From Paracoccaceae bacterium (GTDB taxonomy: Bacteria > Pseudomonadota > Alphaproteobacteria > Rhodobacterales > Rhodobacteraceae): a stretch of DNA of 64,000 nt. The translations under genes were made by a program, and so were the position numbers. Where the stretch lies: positions 4,946,136-5,010,135 of the forward strand of contig JAWPMR010000001.1 of the NCBI GenBank assembly GCA_033344815.1, given 5' to 3'. The notes beneath the pieces were generated by a model, which worked only from the letters and a program-made list of their open reading frames with translations, had not been told where the DNA came from and searched no databases. The number at the start of each line of letters is the position of its first letter. Position 1 is the first letter of the stretch. This document shows, one piece after another, positions 37,488 through 45,606 of the stretch.

Positions 37488-39179
37488 TCAGGCGCGCCGT
37501 GCACGACGCAAGCCGAAGAGGGCCGCGATGCCGCCCAACAACAGCCATGCGGCTGCGGGAAGCGGAACCGCTGGAGGGGTATCTAAGGTGGTCAGCCGCA
37601 CGTCCGACAATATCGGCGTAGCGGCGTTTGGCCCGCCTGGCCGTGTCAGAATTCCTCTGATCTGTGCGTACTGCCCTGTCAGACCCAGCGAGTCGCCACT
37701 GAGATACTCCGTCCAAAGCCCCCCCGCGAGGCCTGCAATCGTATCCGCCACGCGTACCTGCAAGTTGATGCTTGTACCGATGGGAACAGCGCCCTCTGCT
37801 TCTTCATTCCAGAACACTTTGTCCCACATGGCTCCGACGCCGCCGTCGATTGCACCCGACAACCAGGTTCCGGTTGGGTTCGTGATGCCACCAACCAGAG
37901 AACCTGTCATGTCAGAGTAATTGTAAGGCGAGGCACCCGCCCCGAGTTCAACCGTCAGGTCGACCGCGGCTACGCCGACCCCTCCAGCATCAGGATCAAT
38001 ACGCATAACGTCGTTGGACGCCAGATTGGTTACCCAGACCTTGCCATTACTATCCACCGACACACCGGTCGGGTAACCTCCGACAGCGATTTGTTGCAGA
38101 ACGGTGCCATTGTTGTCCAACCGGGTCACGTTATTATTGTTACTGTTTGCGACCCAGATGTTGTTGTCAGCCGTCACTGCGACACCACGGCTGGCCGTAT
38201 TTGTCCCCTGGCCGAGCGAATAGGTGCTGATAACGGTGCCCGCCGCGCTCAGTTTGGAGATGGTGCCGCTGTTATAGTGGCTGTTCCAGATATTGCCGTT
38301 GTTATCGACGGCCAAACCGTATGACGGTCCGCCAGTCGGAACGCTCCCGATATAGCTCGATCCGGGATCTGCTGCAGTAGTATCATACCGCGCAATCGTA
38401 CTCGCGGACCAATCCGACGACCACAGGATGCCGTTTCCGTCGATCACGCCACCATAACCACCCTCACGCACAGTGCTGGTGGTCCCAACCTGCACCCCGG
38501 TATCGCCGTCATATTTGGCATGATTTCTGTTCCCAAGGCCACCGATCCAGACGTCGTTGTTTGCGTCGATGGCAACCGTGCGGTTGTTCGTACTGTCCGT
38601 GCGGATAAATTGTTTTATCGCCACATCCTGCGCCGTGCTTGTGCCGCCGTTCGTGTCGGCTCCACCGGCATTGGTCCACGCGAGTGCGTCGAACGTAGAG
38701 CCATTCCAGACCCCACTAGAGGTCGCTCCAGCACCTGGGGTCGAGGTGATCTTTGCTGCAGAGCCGCCGCCAGTGCTTGCATCGCGGTTCCCGACCCAGA
38801 CGTCGCCATTGATGTCCACTGTCGTGCGGGACGGGTTGCCTGGTTGACCAATTGGCGCGGTTCGATACTCGCCAACCACGGCTCCGATGCCCGCAGCCGC
38901 ATCGCTCAGCGACGACACCCCATCGGCATCCACATGGTCAGTGTCGATCAAGACGGCTGCATCACGCCCCGACGCCGCGACCCAGATAAAATCGAACTGC
39001 GTGACGATGTTCGGGTTAAGCTGTACCTGATTGTCGGCACCCGGAGGACCGCTATTCGTACTGCTATACGACCCGGTATCCCAGTCCGCGTCATTGGTGA
39101 ATTTGAAACTATCCGCACCTGCTGTGCCGGCAGCAACCGTAAACGCAAGCGTGGTTGCCAATGCTGTTGAATGTCTCAA
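37488..39179 (-). CDS. VPLPA-CTERM surface protein with Vgb/NHL-like repeats
   Basis: A 563-residue secreted protein. An N-terminal signal peptide ends near GTAGA-DS. The middle contains repeated propeller-like units with the pattern VAVDNNGNIWNS / VAVTADNNIWVANSN / VSVDSNGKVWVTNL, similar to NHL and virginiamycin B lyase-like repeats. The C-terminus VPLPAAAWLLLGGIAALFGL followed by RRARRA is the tripartite VPLPA-CTERM sorting signal recognised by exosortases. The start is TTG at 39179, because GGAGGG is seven bases upstream of it and would overlap a GTG at 39194. No exosortase gene is in the window. Confidence 0.82.
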   Translation of the reverse strand: MRHSTALATTLAFTVAAGTAGADSFKFTNDADWDTGSYSSTNSGPPGADNQVQLNPNIVTQFDFIWVAASGRDAAVLIDTDHVDADGVSSLSDAAAGIGAVVGEYRTAPIGQPGNPSRTTVDINGDVWVGNRDASTGGGSAAKITSTPGAGATSSGVWNGSTFDALAWTNAGGADTNGGTSTAQDVAIKQFIRTDSTNNRTVAIDANNDVWIGGLGNRNHAKYDGDTGVQVGTTSTVREGGYGGVIDGNGILWSSDWSASTIARYDTTAADPGSSYIGSVPTGGPSYGLAVDNNGNIWNSHYNSGTISKLSAAGTVISTYSLGQGTNTASRGVAVTADNNIWVANSNNNNVTRLDNNGTVLQQIAVGGYPTGVSVDSNGKVWVTNLASNDVMRIDPDAGGVGVAAVDLTVELGAGASPYNYSDMTGSLVGGITNPTGTWLSGAIDGGVGAMWDKVFWNEEAEGAVPIGTSINLQVRVADTIAGLAGGLWTEYLSGDSLGLTGQYAQIRGILTRPGGPNAATPILSDVRLTTLDTPPAVPLPAAAWLLLGGIAALFGLRRARRA

Positions 39180-40246
39180 TTTGAATCCCTCCACAATAAT
39201 TACCCCAATGGCCTTCGAAAAAAATCACGAGTACCATTTAGTGTGTGAAGCCGCGGCTACGCACACATTTGCCAGAGTACAAAATGCTCAGCTTCATAAA
39301 TTGATATTTATCAATATGTGAAAATCTCTTTAGAAACCTATGTCGCGCGGATTTGCAGTGGTCCTGCGCATGCGAAATGTAGCAGGATTGTCAACGAACC
39401 CTGTTCACTGGCTCGCTAAGGATGTTTGTGTCAGGCCATAACACACCTCAGCCTGATTTTGTGTTGCATTCACCCAAGTCAAGCAAGAAAACGCCAAAGC
39501 TCAGGCAATTCAACAGCGATGGCTTCCGCGCAGATTCTGTCTTTTGCCTTGATTGGCAATACACGGTGCGTCGAATTCAGCAACCGCTTTCAATAGCATG
39601 TGGTGACAGTGGGGAACTGTCTTGTCAGTGTGATCTGCTGCTGTCCCTTGCAAATAATCCGCCGACGTAAATGATCAATATCTGCTGCCGAGGTCGCGAC
39701 GCGAGCGAAGCTATCGGTTAGATGGGGTGGGTGGATGAACACTGGTTTACAAGTAAAGGGGTGGAGCTGTAGGAGGAACCGACATGCAATTGTTGGAAGA
39801 GGCAGACCCTACCTTTTGGCGCAATCCGGCGCAAGAAAGCGTTTGCCAAATGGCGTCGAAAACAGCCTTGTTGCGATGTCGGAGGCCGACTATTTGGTGC
39901 TTCAAAGTTGAGATGCGTACCTATTCCTGGGCACGGGAGACATCGGTGCAAAGGTGGAGAGGCTCTGAAAAGCCCCGCGGCTTGTGAATGCGATGTCTGA
40001 TACTCGCTGCGGTCCGCATGAATTACCGATCCTTTCGCTGATGCCGCATATTTGAGTCTGCGTGCACACGCAGCGAGAAAATCGAATTCACAGGTTGGGC
40101 TGACAGTGTTCATCAGAGGAACCTCTCAGGCATGCCGACCGCCGAAAACCGAGTGCCGCACCGCCGCTTCAAGCCTTTTTGCATTTTTCGGCGACGCAGC
40201 ATTAACTCGATCAATGTTCATAAACCCATAATGAAGGTCAAGCGGA
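39180..40246. other. Intergenic region with left arm of an inverted repeat
   Basis: The right part of the VPLPA-CTERM promoter lies up to about 39330 (AT-rich). From 39718 to 40113 a minus-strand frame of 131 codons is open, beginning with the inverted-repeat arm. It shows no recognised domain and I treat it as repeat-derived. No other gene is supported. Confidence 0.45.
40058..40101 (-). repeat. Inverted repeat, left arm
   Basis: Read on the minus strand this 44-base stretch matches 40853-40896 on the plus strand at 39 of 44 positions, beginning AGCCCAACCTGTGAA and ending GCACGCAG. Weaker similarity continues for about 30 more bases. The arms bracket the AAA ATPase gene. Confidence 0.8.
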
Positions 40247-40783
40247 TTGAGCTGCAAACACATTTTACTTACTGGCTGTTCGTGCGGCGGAAAATCGACG
40301 CTGCTGAAGGCTTTGAACCAACTGGGATATGCGACTGTATCAGAGCCGGGACGACGAATAATCGCGGACGAAACCGTTATGGGCGGCAAGGCTCTGCCAT
40401 GGGTCGACATGAGGGCATTCGCGCTGCGTGCCGTCGAGATGGCGAGGTCGGATCTGGAAGCTGCCCATCAATATGAAAGCGTTGTCTTTTTTGACAGGGG
40501 TCTCATAGATGCAGCAATTGCTTTAGAGCATTCAGGTGGCCCATCAGTAAGGGAAACACTCGGCCAGACCCGCCCCTACGCGGAGTATGTTTTTGTGTTC
40601 CCACCTTGGGAAGAGCTTTATACGGGAGACACTGAACGCAGACATGATTTTAAAGCGGCGGTCCAAGAGTATCACCGTATTAATCAGGCGTTGGATGACC
40701 TCGGATACAGGATCAAAGAGATGCCTCTGACAACGGTTAGTGAGCGGGCTGATCTGATCATAAATGAGTGCAATGCTGTCTGA
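40247..40783 (+). CDS. Small AAA/P-loop ATPase
   Basis: A 178-residue P-loop protein of the AAA_28 type. The Walker A motif TGCSCGGKSTL lies at residues 9-19 and a Walker B-like strand VVFFDRGLIDAA near residue 76. The only start in good position is TTG at 40247, with AAGG about 15 bases upstream. Proteins of this type resemble nucleotide or small-molecule kinases; the substrate is unknown. It sits alone between two arms of an inverted repeat and next to an IS3 element, so it may be part of a mobile module or a cargo gene. Confidence 0.75.
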   Translation: MSCKHILLTGCSCGGKSTLLKALNQLGYATVSEPGRRIIADETVMGGKALPWVDMRAFALRAVEMARSDLEAAHQYESVVFFDRGLIDAAIALEHSGGPSVRETLGQTRPYAEYVFVFPPWEELYTGDTERRHDFKAAVQEYHRINQALDDLGYRIKEMPLTTVSERADLIINECNAV

Positions 40784-40852
40784 TTTCTAGGTCCGGTTTG
40801 TCCGTACAGCCAACATCTACGTAGCTACAATAAGGAGCCAATGTCAGCTTCG

Positions 40853-40896
40853 AGCCCAACCTGTGAATCTGATTTTCTTGCTGCATGCGCACGCAG
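40853..40896 (+). repeat. Inverted repeat, right arm
   Basis: Counterpart of 40058-40101 in the opposite orientation. It continues as a short frame from ATG at 40841 that translates to SPTCESDFLAACAR, while the left arm gives SPTCEFDFLAACAR on the minus strand. The similarity stops close to the left end of the IS3 element at about 40941, so the insertion may have cut the arm. Confidence 0.8.
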
Positions 40897-40987
40897 TGTA
40901 GTGTCTGACGTCAGCGCTTATGGATCCAAATAGGGTTATTTGCTAAGGGAGTGTTTGTTGCTCATCGTAACCACCGAGGAGTGGACG

Positions 40988-41344
40988 ATGAGAAAGACAG
41001 CGAAGAGCCCTGGCGAGAAGATCGTCAAAGATATTAAACGTGCAACGCGCAAGCACTATTCATCTGAAGAGAAGATCAGGATCGTGTTGGATGGTCTGCG
41101 TGGTGAAAACAGCATTGCTGAGCTGTGCCGCCGTGAAGGGATATCGCAGGGCATCTACTACAAATGGTCGAAAGACTTCATGGAGGCCGGAAAGAAGCGG
41201 CTAGCTGGGGATACAGCACGCGCTGCGAACACTGATGAGGTCAAGGAACTGCGCCGCGAAGCCAAGGAGCTCAAAGAGGTGGTGGCAGAACAAACGCTCG
41301 AACTGCGTCTTCTCAAAAAAAGCATGCTCGGGCCCTCTCAGTGA
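40988..41344 (+). CDS. IS3-family transposase OrfA
   Basis: A 118-residue protein with a helix-turn-helix of the IS3 OrfA/InsE type (KIRIVLDGLRGENSIAELCRREGISQGIYYKW) and a C-terminal leucine zipper-like coiled coil (ELRREAKELKEVVAEQTLEL). I chose ATG at 40988 after GGAGTGG. It ends with TGA immediately followed by the orfB ATG, and both genes are in the same frame, which is unlike the usual -1 frameshift arrangement of the family. Confidence 0.85.
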   Translation: MRKTAKSPGEKIVKDIKRATRKHYSSEEKIRIVLDGLRGENSIAELCRREGISQGIYYKWSKDFMEAGKKRLAGDTARAANTDEVKELRREAKELKEVVAEQTLELRLLKKSMLGPSQ

Positions 41345-42370
41345 ATGCAAGACATTCACCTGCCGGGTAATAGATGGGGGCGACCACGAATGAGGTACCC
41401 CGCATCTGAGAAGCTTGAGATCATCCGGCTGGTCGAGGGGTCGCATCTGTCGGCCCGTCTGACATTAGCCAAGCTCGGCATTCCGCGCACCACGTTCTAT
41501 CGCTGGTACGGCCGGTATCTTCAACGCGGTGAGGCTGGTCTGCAGGACCAATCGCCCAAGCCAAAGCATGTCTGGAACCGCGTGCCTGACGACGTGAAGC
41601 GCAAGGTTGTCGACTTCGCCTTGAAAGAGACAGAGCTGTCACCGCGCGAACTGGCAGTGACGTTCACGGATCAAGAGCGCTACTTTGTGTCAGAATCCAC
41701 TGTCTATCGCGTGCTCAAAGCGCATGATCTGATCACCAGCCCAGCCTTCATCGTCATGAAAGCCGCCAGCGAGTTCAAAGACAAAACCACGGCCATCAAT
41801 CAGCTTTGGCAGACCGACTTCACCTACATCAAGGTCCTTGGTTGGGGCTGGTTCTATCTCAGTACGGTTCTGGACGACTACAGTCGCTACATCGTCTCCT
41901 GGAAACTCTGCACGAACATGCGGGCCGAAGACGTGACCGATACACTGGACCTCGCGTTGCAAGCGTCTGGCTGTGATCAGGTCCATGTCGTTCACAAGCC
42001 ACGTCTGCTCAGCGATAACGGATCAAGCTACGTCTCCGGGGATCTGGCGGAATGGTTGAAAGACAAAGGCATGAAGCACTCGCGCGGAGCCCCCTATCAT
42101 CCGCAAACCCAAGGCAAGATCGAGCGGTGGCATCAAACCCTGAAGAACCGCATCTTGCTGGAAAACTACTTCCTGCCAGGTGACCTCGAAGCGCAAATCG
42201 AAGCCTTCGTCGATCATTACAATCATCAGCGATATCACGAGAGCATCAACAACGTCACACCTGCTGACGTCTACTTCGGGAGTGACAAAGCCATTCTAAA
42301 ACAACGCGAAAAGATCAAACGAAAGACACTCGAAGCGCGACGCTTGCATCACCGCCAGCACGCCGCATAA
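41345..42370 (+). CDS. IS3-family transposase OrfB
   Basis: A 341-residue integrase-type transposase. The DDE residues are visible in LWQTDFTYIKV, LLSDNGSSYVS and QGKIERWHQTLK, with 35 residues between the second Asp and the Glu as in IS3 elements. The N-terminal part includes a second helix-turn-helix domain. Its ATG follows the orfA stop directly, so translation probably depends on reinitiation or read-through. The gene looks intact. Confidence 0.9.
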   Translation: MQDIHLPGNRWGRPRMRYPASEKLEIIRLVEGSHLSARLTLAKLGIPRTTFYRWYGRYLQRGEAGLQDQSPKPKHVWNRVPDDVKRKVVDFALKETELSPRELAVTFTDQERYFVSESTVYRVLKAHDLITSPAFIVMKAASEFKDKTTAINQLWQTDFTYIKVLGWGWFYLSTVLDDYSRYIVSWKLCTNMRAEDVTDTLDLALQASGCDQVHVVHKPRLLSDNGSSYVSGDLAEWLKDKGMKHSRGAPYHPQTQGKIERWHQTLKNRILLENYFLPGDLEAQIEAFVDHYNHQRYHESINNVTPADVYFGSDKAILKQREKIKRKTLEARRLHHRQHAA

Positions 42371-42405
42371 TCAAACCAACCAGATGAGCCAAACTCTCTC
42401 TTAGC

Positions 42406-42992
42406 TTAGGCCGCCTTTGGTGCCAAAAACCCTGACGACGGACAGGCTACGACATCCCGATGTAATTGCAACATTTGTTTTAACTCAATTGAAAAGGGGC
42501 TCGGGTGCGCTTGAAACGAACTGAAATGATGCACTGGCGGGATTGCATGCACTGCGGTAAGCGTCAGTAATAGAAGGAAAATCGAGTAATATCGTACCTT
42601 GGCGTATGTCTTGCGCCCCTGTGACGGACGGAACATTATTTCTATTTTCAATAATTTGGTGGGTGCCGTGTGCACTGTGTGTGCAACCTAATATCGCCTT
42701 CTGTCGCGCTCTATCGGGTGGTCTACGGTTCTACCTACTAACTCCTGCACCGCTTTGTTTCCGTCGGTAAAACCCGAACACCGAAGGGGACTATCTCTGT
42801 TTTTCAGAGATGTAGTGATCACGTCGTGGCAGGGTTGGGGATCGTTTGCGGGGAGGGCGTTAGTGAAACCTGTTTCAGAAGCCCGTTGGTAACTCCTCGC
42901 TCGCCAATTGCAGCGCATAGCCAAGCTGATATTGGATTATCATCAAGGAGCAATGCAAGAGTTCGAAAAATGCCGAGAGCACAGCGACAATC
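42406..42992. repeat. Gene-free region with dispersed repeat block 2 (copy D)
   Basis: At 42668-42728 the sequence GTGTGCACTGTGTGTGCAAC, then ATATCGCCTTCTGTCGCGCTCTATCGG matches block 2 at 16191. The segment TTTCAGAAGCCCGTT near 42880 also occurs near 15916. Nothing else is supported. The end borders the nsrR gene. Confidence 0.55.
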
Positions 42993-43400
42993 TCAGGCTT
43001 TGGTAAGGGTTATGTCTGCAAGGCTGGTCTCATTCAGTTCCTTTAGAAACGATGCCTCTGCCGCGCGGAGCCTTGATTTCAAACGACATCGTCCATCTAA
43101 AGTGCAGGTATTCGTCTCTTCGCTTAGACATTCAACCAACGGCTGATCCTCCTCGAGGAGACGCACAATTGTGCCAAGACGCAATTCGGATGGCGTTACT
43201 GCCATGACCGCACCTCCGCCCCCGCCGCGTTTTGTTTGTACGATCCCTTCACGTGAGAGCCGTTGCATGATTTTGCTCAGGTGGTTGCGGGACAAATTGA
43301 GTTCCTGTGCCAATTCCGCGGTCGAAAATGCCCGATCTGGCGCGCTGGCCATCCGCATCAACATCCGTAATCCATAGTCTGTAAAGGATGTCAGTCTCAT
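42993..43400 (-). CDS. nsrR: NsrR, NO-sensing Rrf2-family repressor
   Basis: A 135-residue Rrf2 regulator. The winged helix is at the N-terminus (LAQELNLSRNHLSKIMQRLSREG) with a glycine-rich wing. Cysteines at 91, 99 and 105 (CLSEETNTC...C) supply the Fe-S cluster that reacts with NO. I chose ATG at 43400, which gives the family N-terminus MRLTSFTDYGLR; a longer frame to 43592 runs across the promoter and the nnrS start. It is divergent from nnrS, and a palindrome lies between the two genes. It probably represses nnrS and other NO-response genes until NO damages the cluster. Confidence 0.88.
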   Translation of the reverse strand: MRLTSFTDYGLRMLMRMASAPDRAFSTAELAQELNLSRNHLSKIMQRLSREGIVQTKRGGGGGAVMAVTPSELRLGTIVRLLEEDQPLVECLSEETNTCTLDGRCRLKSRLRAAEASFLKELNETSLADITLTKA

Positions 43401-43406
43401 TGCTAT

Positions 43407-43422
43407 CCCGTTCTTGAATGGG
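43407..43422. promoter_or_regulatory. Palindrome shared with the apbE promoter
   Basis: CCCGTTCTTGAATGGG, an almost perfect inverted repeat, lies just upstream of nsrR. A nearly identical palindrome, GCCATTCTTGAATGGC, is found at 45513-45528 before apbE. It partly overlaps the NsrR-like operator that follows. A common regulator is likely but not identified. Confidence 0.5.
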
Positions 43423-43439
43423 TATTTACAATACCTATT
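43417..43439. promoter_or_regulatory. Putative NsrR operator
   Basis: The core GGTATTTACAATACC (43421-43435) is a perfect 6-3-6 palindrome in AT-rich flanks. Its half-site resembles the NsrR consensus of A(A/G)NATGNATTT type. It sits between the divergent nsrR and nnrS genes and fits autoregulation plus control of nnrS. Confidence 0.55.
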
Positions 43440-43486
43440 ACCAAGCGTATCGAAAGATACAAGCGAAAGCTTCCAAGGTCTCGTAT

Positions 43487-44692
43487 ATGAGCAGCACATC
43501 CGCACCGATCCGCAAATGGACGGGCGCCGCAATCTTAACTTACGGTTTTCGGCCCTTTTTCTTGGGGGCGGCCCTTTGGGCAGTCTTGGCAATGCTGCTC
43601 TGGATGCCGATGATCTCGGGTCTTATTACGCTGCCGACGGCTTTTGATGCTGTCTCATGGCACGCGCATGAGTTTCTGTTCGGATACCTAGCGGCAGTGG
43701 TCGCCGGGTTCTTGTTGACGGCAGTGCCCAATTGGACGGGCAGGTTGCCCATCGTTGGATGGCCGCTGGGCATGCTCGTAATCCTCTGGGTGCTGGGGCG
43801 GGTCGCGGTCGCGTTTTCGGCAGCGCTGTCGCCGCTTGTTGTGGCGCTGCTCGATCTTTCCATGCCAATTGCACTGGCCGGTGTCATTACCCGCGAAATC
43901 GTGGCAGGCAAGACTTGGCGCAACTTGCTGGTGCTTGGGATGCTGGTCATCCTTACGCTGGGCAGCGCTGTGTTCCACTGGGAAGCTGCCAAGGGTGCCT
44001 ATGCCGCACAGGGGTACGGGATGCGGATCGGGCTGGGGGCAGGGATCATGATGATTGCTGTCATCGGCGGGCGCATCGTACCCTCATTCACGCGCAATTG
44101 GCTTGTAAAAAACACTTCAGAAATACTCCCGACTCCTCCTATGCAGACCTTTGACAAGATAGCGTTGCTCAGCTTGCTTGCGGCTCTCATCGCTTGGGTT
44201 TTCTTGCCTTCATCGGGTATTGCCGCTGTGTTGCTTGCCGTGGCTGGTGTGCTGCATCTTGTGCGGCTTACCCGCTGGGCAGGCATCCATACAAGAGGGG
44301 AACCGCTCGTGGCGATCCTGCATGTTGCCTACCTTCTCGTCCCGCTTGGCGCGATTGCATTGGTTGGCGAGATCGTTCTGCCGGGGTTGGCAGGCCTTGG
44401 GGCGGTGCAACACATATGGATGAGCGGGGCGGTCGGCCTTATGTCATTGGCCGTGATGACACGGGCAACCCTCGGGCATTCCGGACAGTCTCTGAAAGCC
44501 GGAGCCGGGACGGTCATGATCTACATTGGTATTTTGACGGCGACGATCCTGCGCGTCATTGCGGGTCTATGGCCTCTCTATGCATCCGTCTTGTACGGCG
44601 TTGCAGGCCTGATCTGGATCATGAGTTTTGCTGGATTTGCGGCCCTTTTTGGTCCACTGTTGTGGCGCGCTGCCCCGGCAAAGGCCATCTGA
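43487..44692 (+). CDS. nnrS: NnrS family membrane protein
   Basis: A 401-residue protein with about twelve hydrophobic segments, the length and topology of NnrS, a heme- and copper-containing membrane protein linked to NO stress relief. Typical sequence is FRPFFLGAALWA near residue 22, WHAHEFLFGY near residue 55 and GGRIVPSFTRNWL near residue 193. I chose ATG at 43487 because the longer frame to 43418 covers the operator. The nnrU gene follows after one base. Confidence 0.9.
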   Translation: MSSTSAPIRKWTGAAILTYGFRPFFLGAALWAVLAMLLWMPMISGLITLPTAFDAVSWHAHEFLFGYLAAVVAGFLLTAVPNWTGRLPIVGWPLGMLVILWVLGRVAVAFSAALSPLVVALLDLSMPIALAGVITREIVAGKTWRNLLVLGMLVILTLGSAVFHWEAAKGAYAAQGYGMRIGLGAGIMMIAVIGGRIVPSFTRNWLVKNTSEILPTPPMQTFDKIALLSLLAALIAWVFLPSSGIAAVLLAVAGVLHLVRLTRWAGIHTRGEPLVAILHVAYLLVPLGAIALVGEIVLPGLAGLGAVQHIWMSGAVGLMSLAVMTRATLGHSGQSLKAGAGTVMIYIGILTATILRVIAGLWPLYASVLYGVAGLIWIMSFAGFAALFGPLLWRAAPAKAI

Positions 44693-44693
44693 T

Positions 44694-45350
44694 ATGGGAT
44701 GGGTGGAATTCGGTGCTGCCTTCGTGGCCTTTTTCCTCAGCCATTCGATACCAGTGCAGCCCCCCGTGCGCACAGTGCTGGTGCGCCACCTTGGGTCTCG
44801 TGGGTTCACGCTTGCCTATTCCGCGATGTCGCTTGCCATTCTCGCATGGCTGATCGTTGCGGCGGGGCGTGCACCCTATGTATCGCTCTGGGCGTGGGCC
44901 CCTTGGCAAAACCACATCGCAATGGCGGTAATGCTGGCTGTCTGTCTGTTCCTGGCTTTCGCGATTGCCACCCCAAATCCGTTTTCATTTGGCGGCTCGC
45001 ACAACGAAAGGTTTGATCCCGATAACCCGGGCATTCTGCGTTTTTTGCGACACCCGCTTCTGGTGGTATTGGGTCTATGGGCCTTTGCTCATGTTTTACC
45101 GAACGGCAATCTGGCACATGTGATTCTGTTTGTCGTCTTTGCGGCATTCGCCTTGTTGGGGCAAAAGATTATCGACAGACGAAAGCAATGGCAGATGGGT
45201 GACGATTGGGACCGTCTTTGGGCACAAACGTGCGAGGCACGAATTGCGCTCCCACGGCAGTCGCTCATCCGGCTGATGCTGGCTCTGGGGATTTATGGTG
45301 TATCGCTGTGGTTGCACCCTGTCTTATTGGGGGTGAGCCCGCTGCCATAA
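44694..45350 (+). CDS. nnrU: NnrU family membrane protein
   Basis: A 218-residue protein with five to six hydrophobic segments. The N-terminus AAFVAFFLSHSIPVQPPVR is the NnrU signature, and HPLLVVLGLWAFAHVLPNG follows in the middle. NnrU is needed for normal NO and nitrite reduction in several alphaproteobacteria although its reaction is unknown. The ATG lies one base after the nnrS stop. Confidence 0.87.
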   Translation: MGWVEFGAAFVAFFLSHSIPVQPPVRTVLVRHLGSRGFTLAYSAMSLAILAWLIVAAGRAPYVSLWAWAPWQNHIAMAVMLAVCLFLAFAIATPNPFSFGGSHNERFDPDNPGILRFLRHPLLVVLGLWAFAHVLPNGNLAHVILFVVFAAFALLGQKIIDRRKQWQMGDDWDRLWAQTCEARIALPRQSLIRLMLALGIYGVSLWLHPVLLGVSPLP

Positions 45351-45510
45351 TCTACACACCACCAATGAGCAAAGGGTCGTCTGGGGTGATCCGATTGGGC
45401 AACAGTGTATGAAATTTCCGTTGTCGAAAACACACGCAGAGCCAAGATCACAAAGCGCAAGCGGTGATCGGTCATCAGGCGTCGTTTTCCCTTTGGGTTC
45501 TTATCGCACT

Positions 45511-45606
45511 ATGCCATTCTTGAATGGCCAAACTGGCAGACCCACGAAGGAGAAGGATGTTTTAGCATTACTGCTCCAAAAATACCGGCAGGAGGAAAGC
45601 AGATGA
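45511..45606 (+). CDS. Possible small leader ORF before apbE
   Basis: A 31-codon frame (MPFLNGQTGRPTKEKDV...) ends in a TGA that overlaps the apbE ATG (ATGA). The frame could extend upstream to 45409. Its ATG lies within the palindrome at 45513, and no domain is visible, so this may be a chance frame; translational coupling to apbE is the only argument for it. Confidence 0.2.
   Translation: MPFLNGQTGRPTKEKDVLALLLQKYRQEESR
45513..45528. promoter_or_regulatory. Palindrome upstream of apbE
   Basis: GCCATTCTTGAATGGC has seven-base perfect arms around TT. It is the partner of the 43407-43422 palindrome. The distance to the apbE start is 75 bases, suitable for an operator near the promoter. Confidence 0.5.

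Larger units (their letters stand above)
40941..42406 (+). mobile_element. IS3-family insertion sequence
   Basis: A 1.46-kb element with imperfect terminal repeats: left GCTAAGGGAGTGTTTG at 40942, right end read inward from 42405 GCTAAGAGAGAGTTTG. It carries the usual two genes, orfA and orfB. The exact ends and target duplication are uncertain by a few bases. Confidence 0.78.

Noticed and set aside
39718-40113. 131-codon minus-strand frame
   Set aside because: It begins with the inverted-repeat arm, has no ribosome site or domain, and its counterpart on the right arm stops after about 27 codons.
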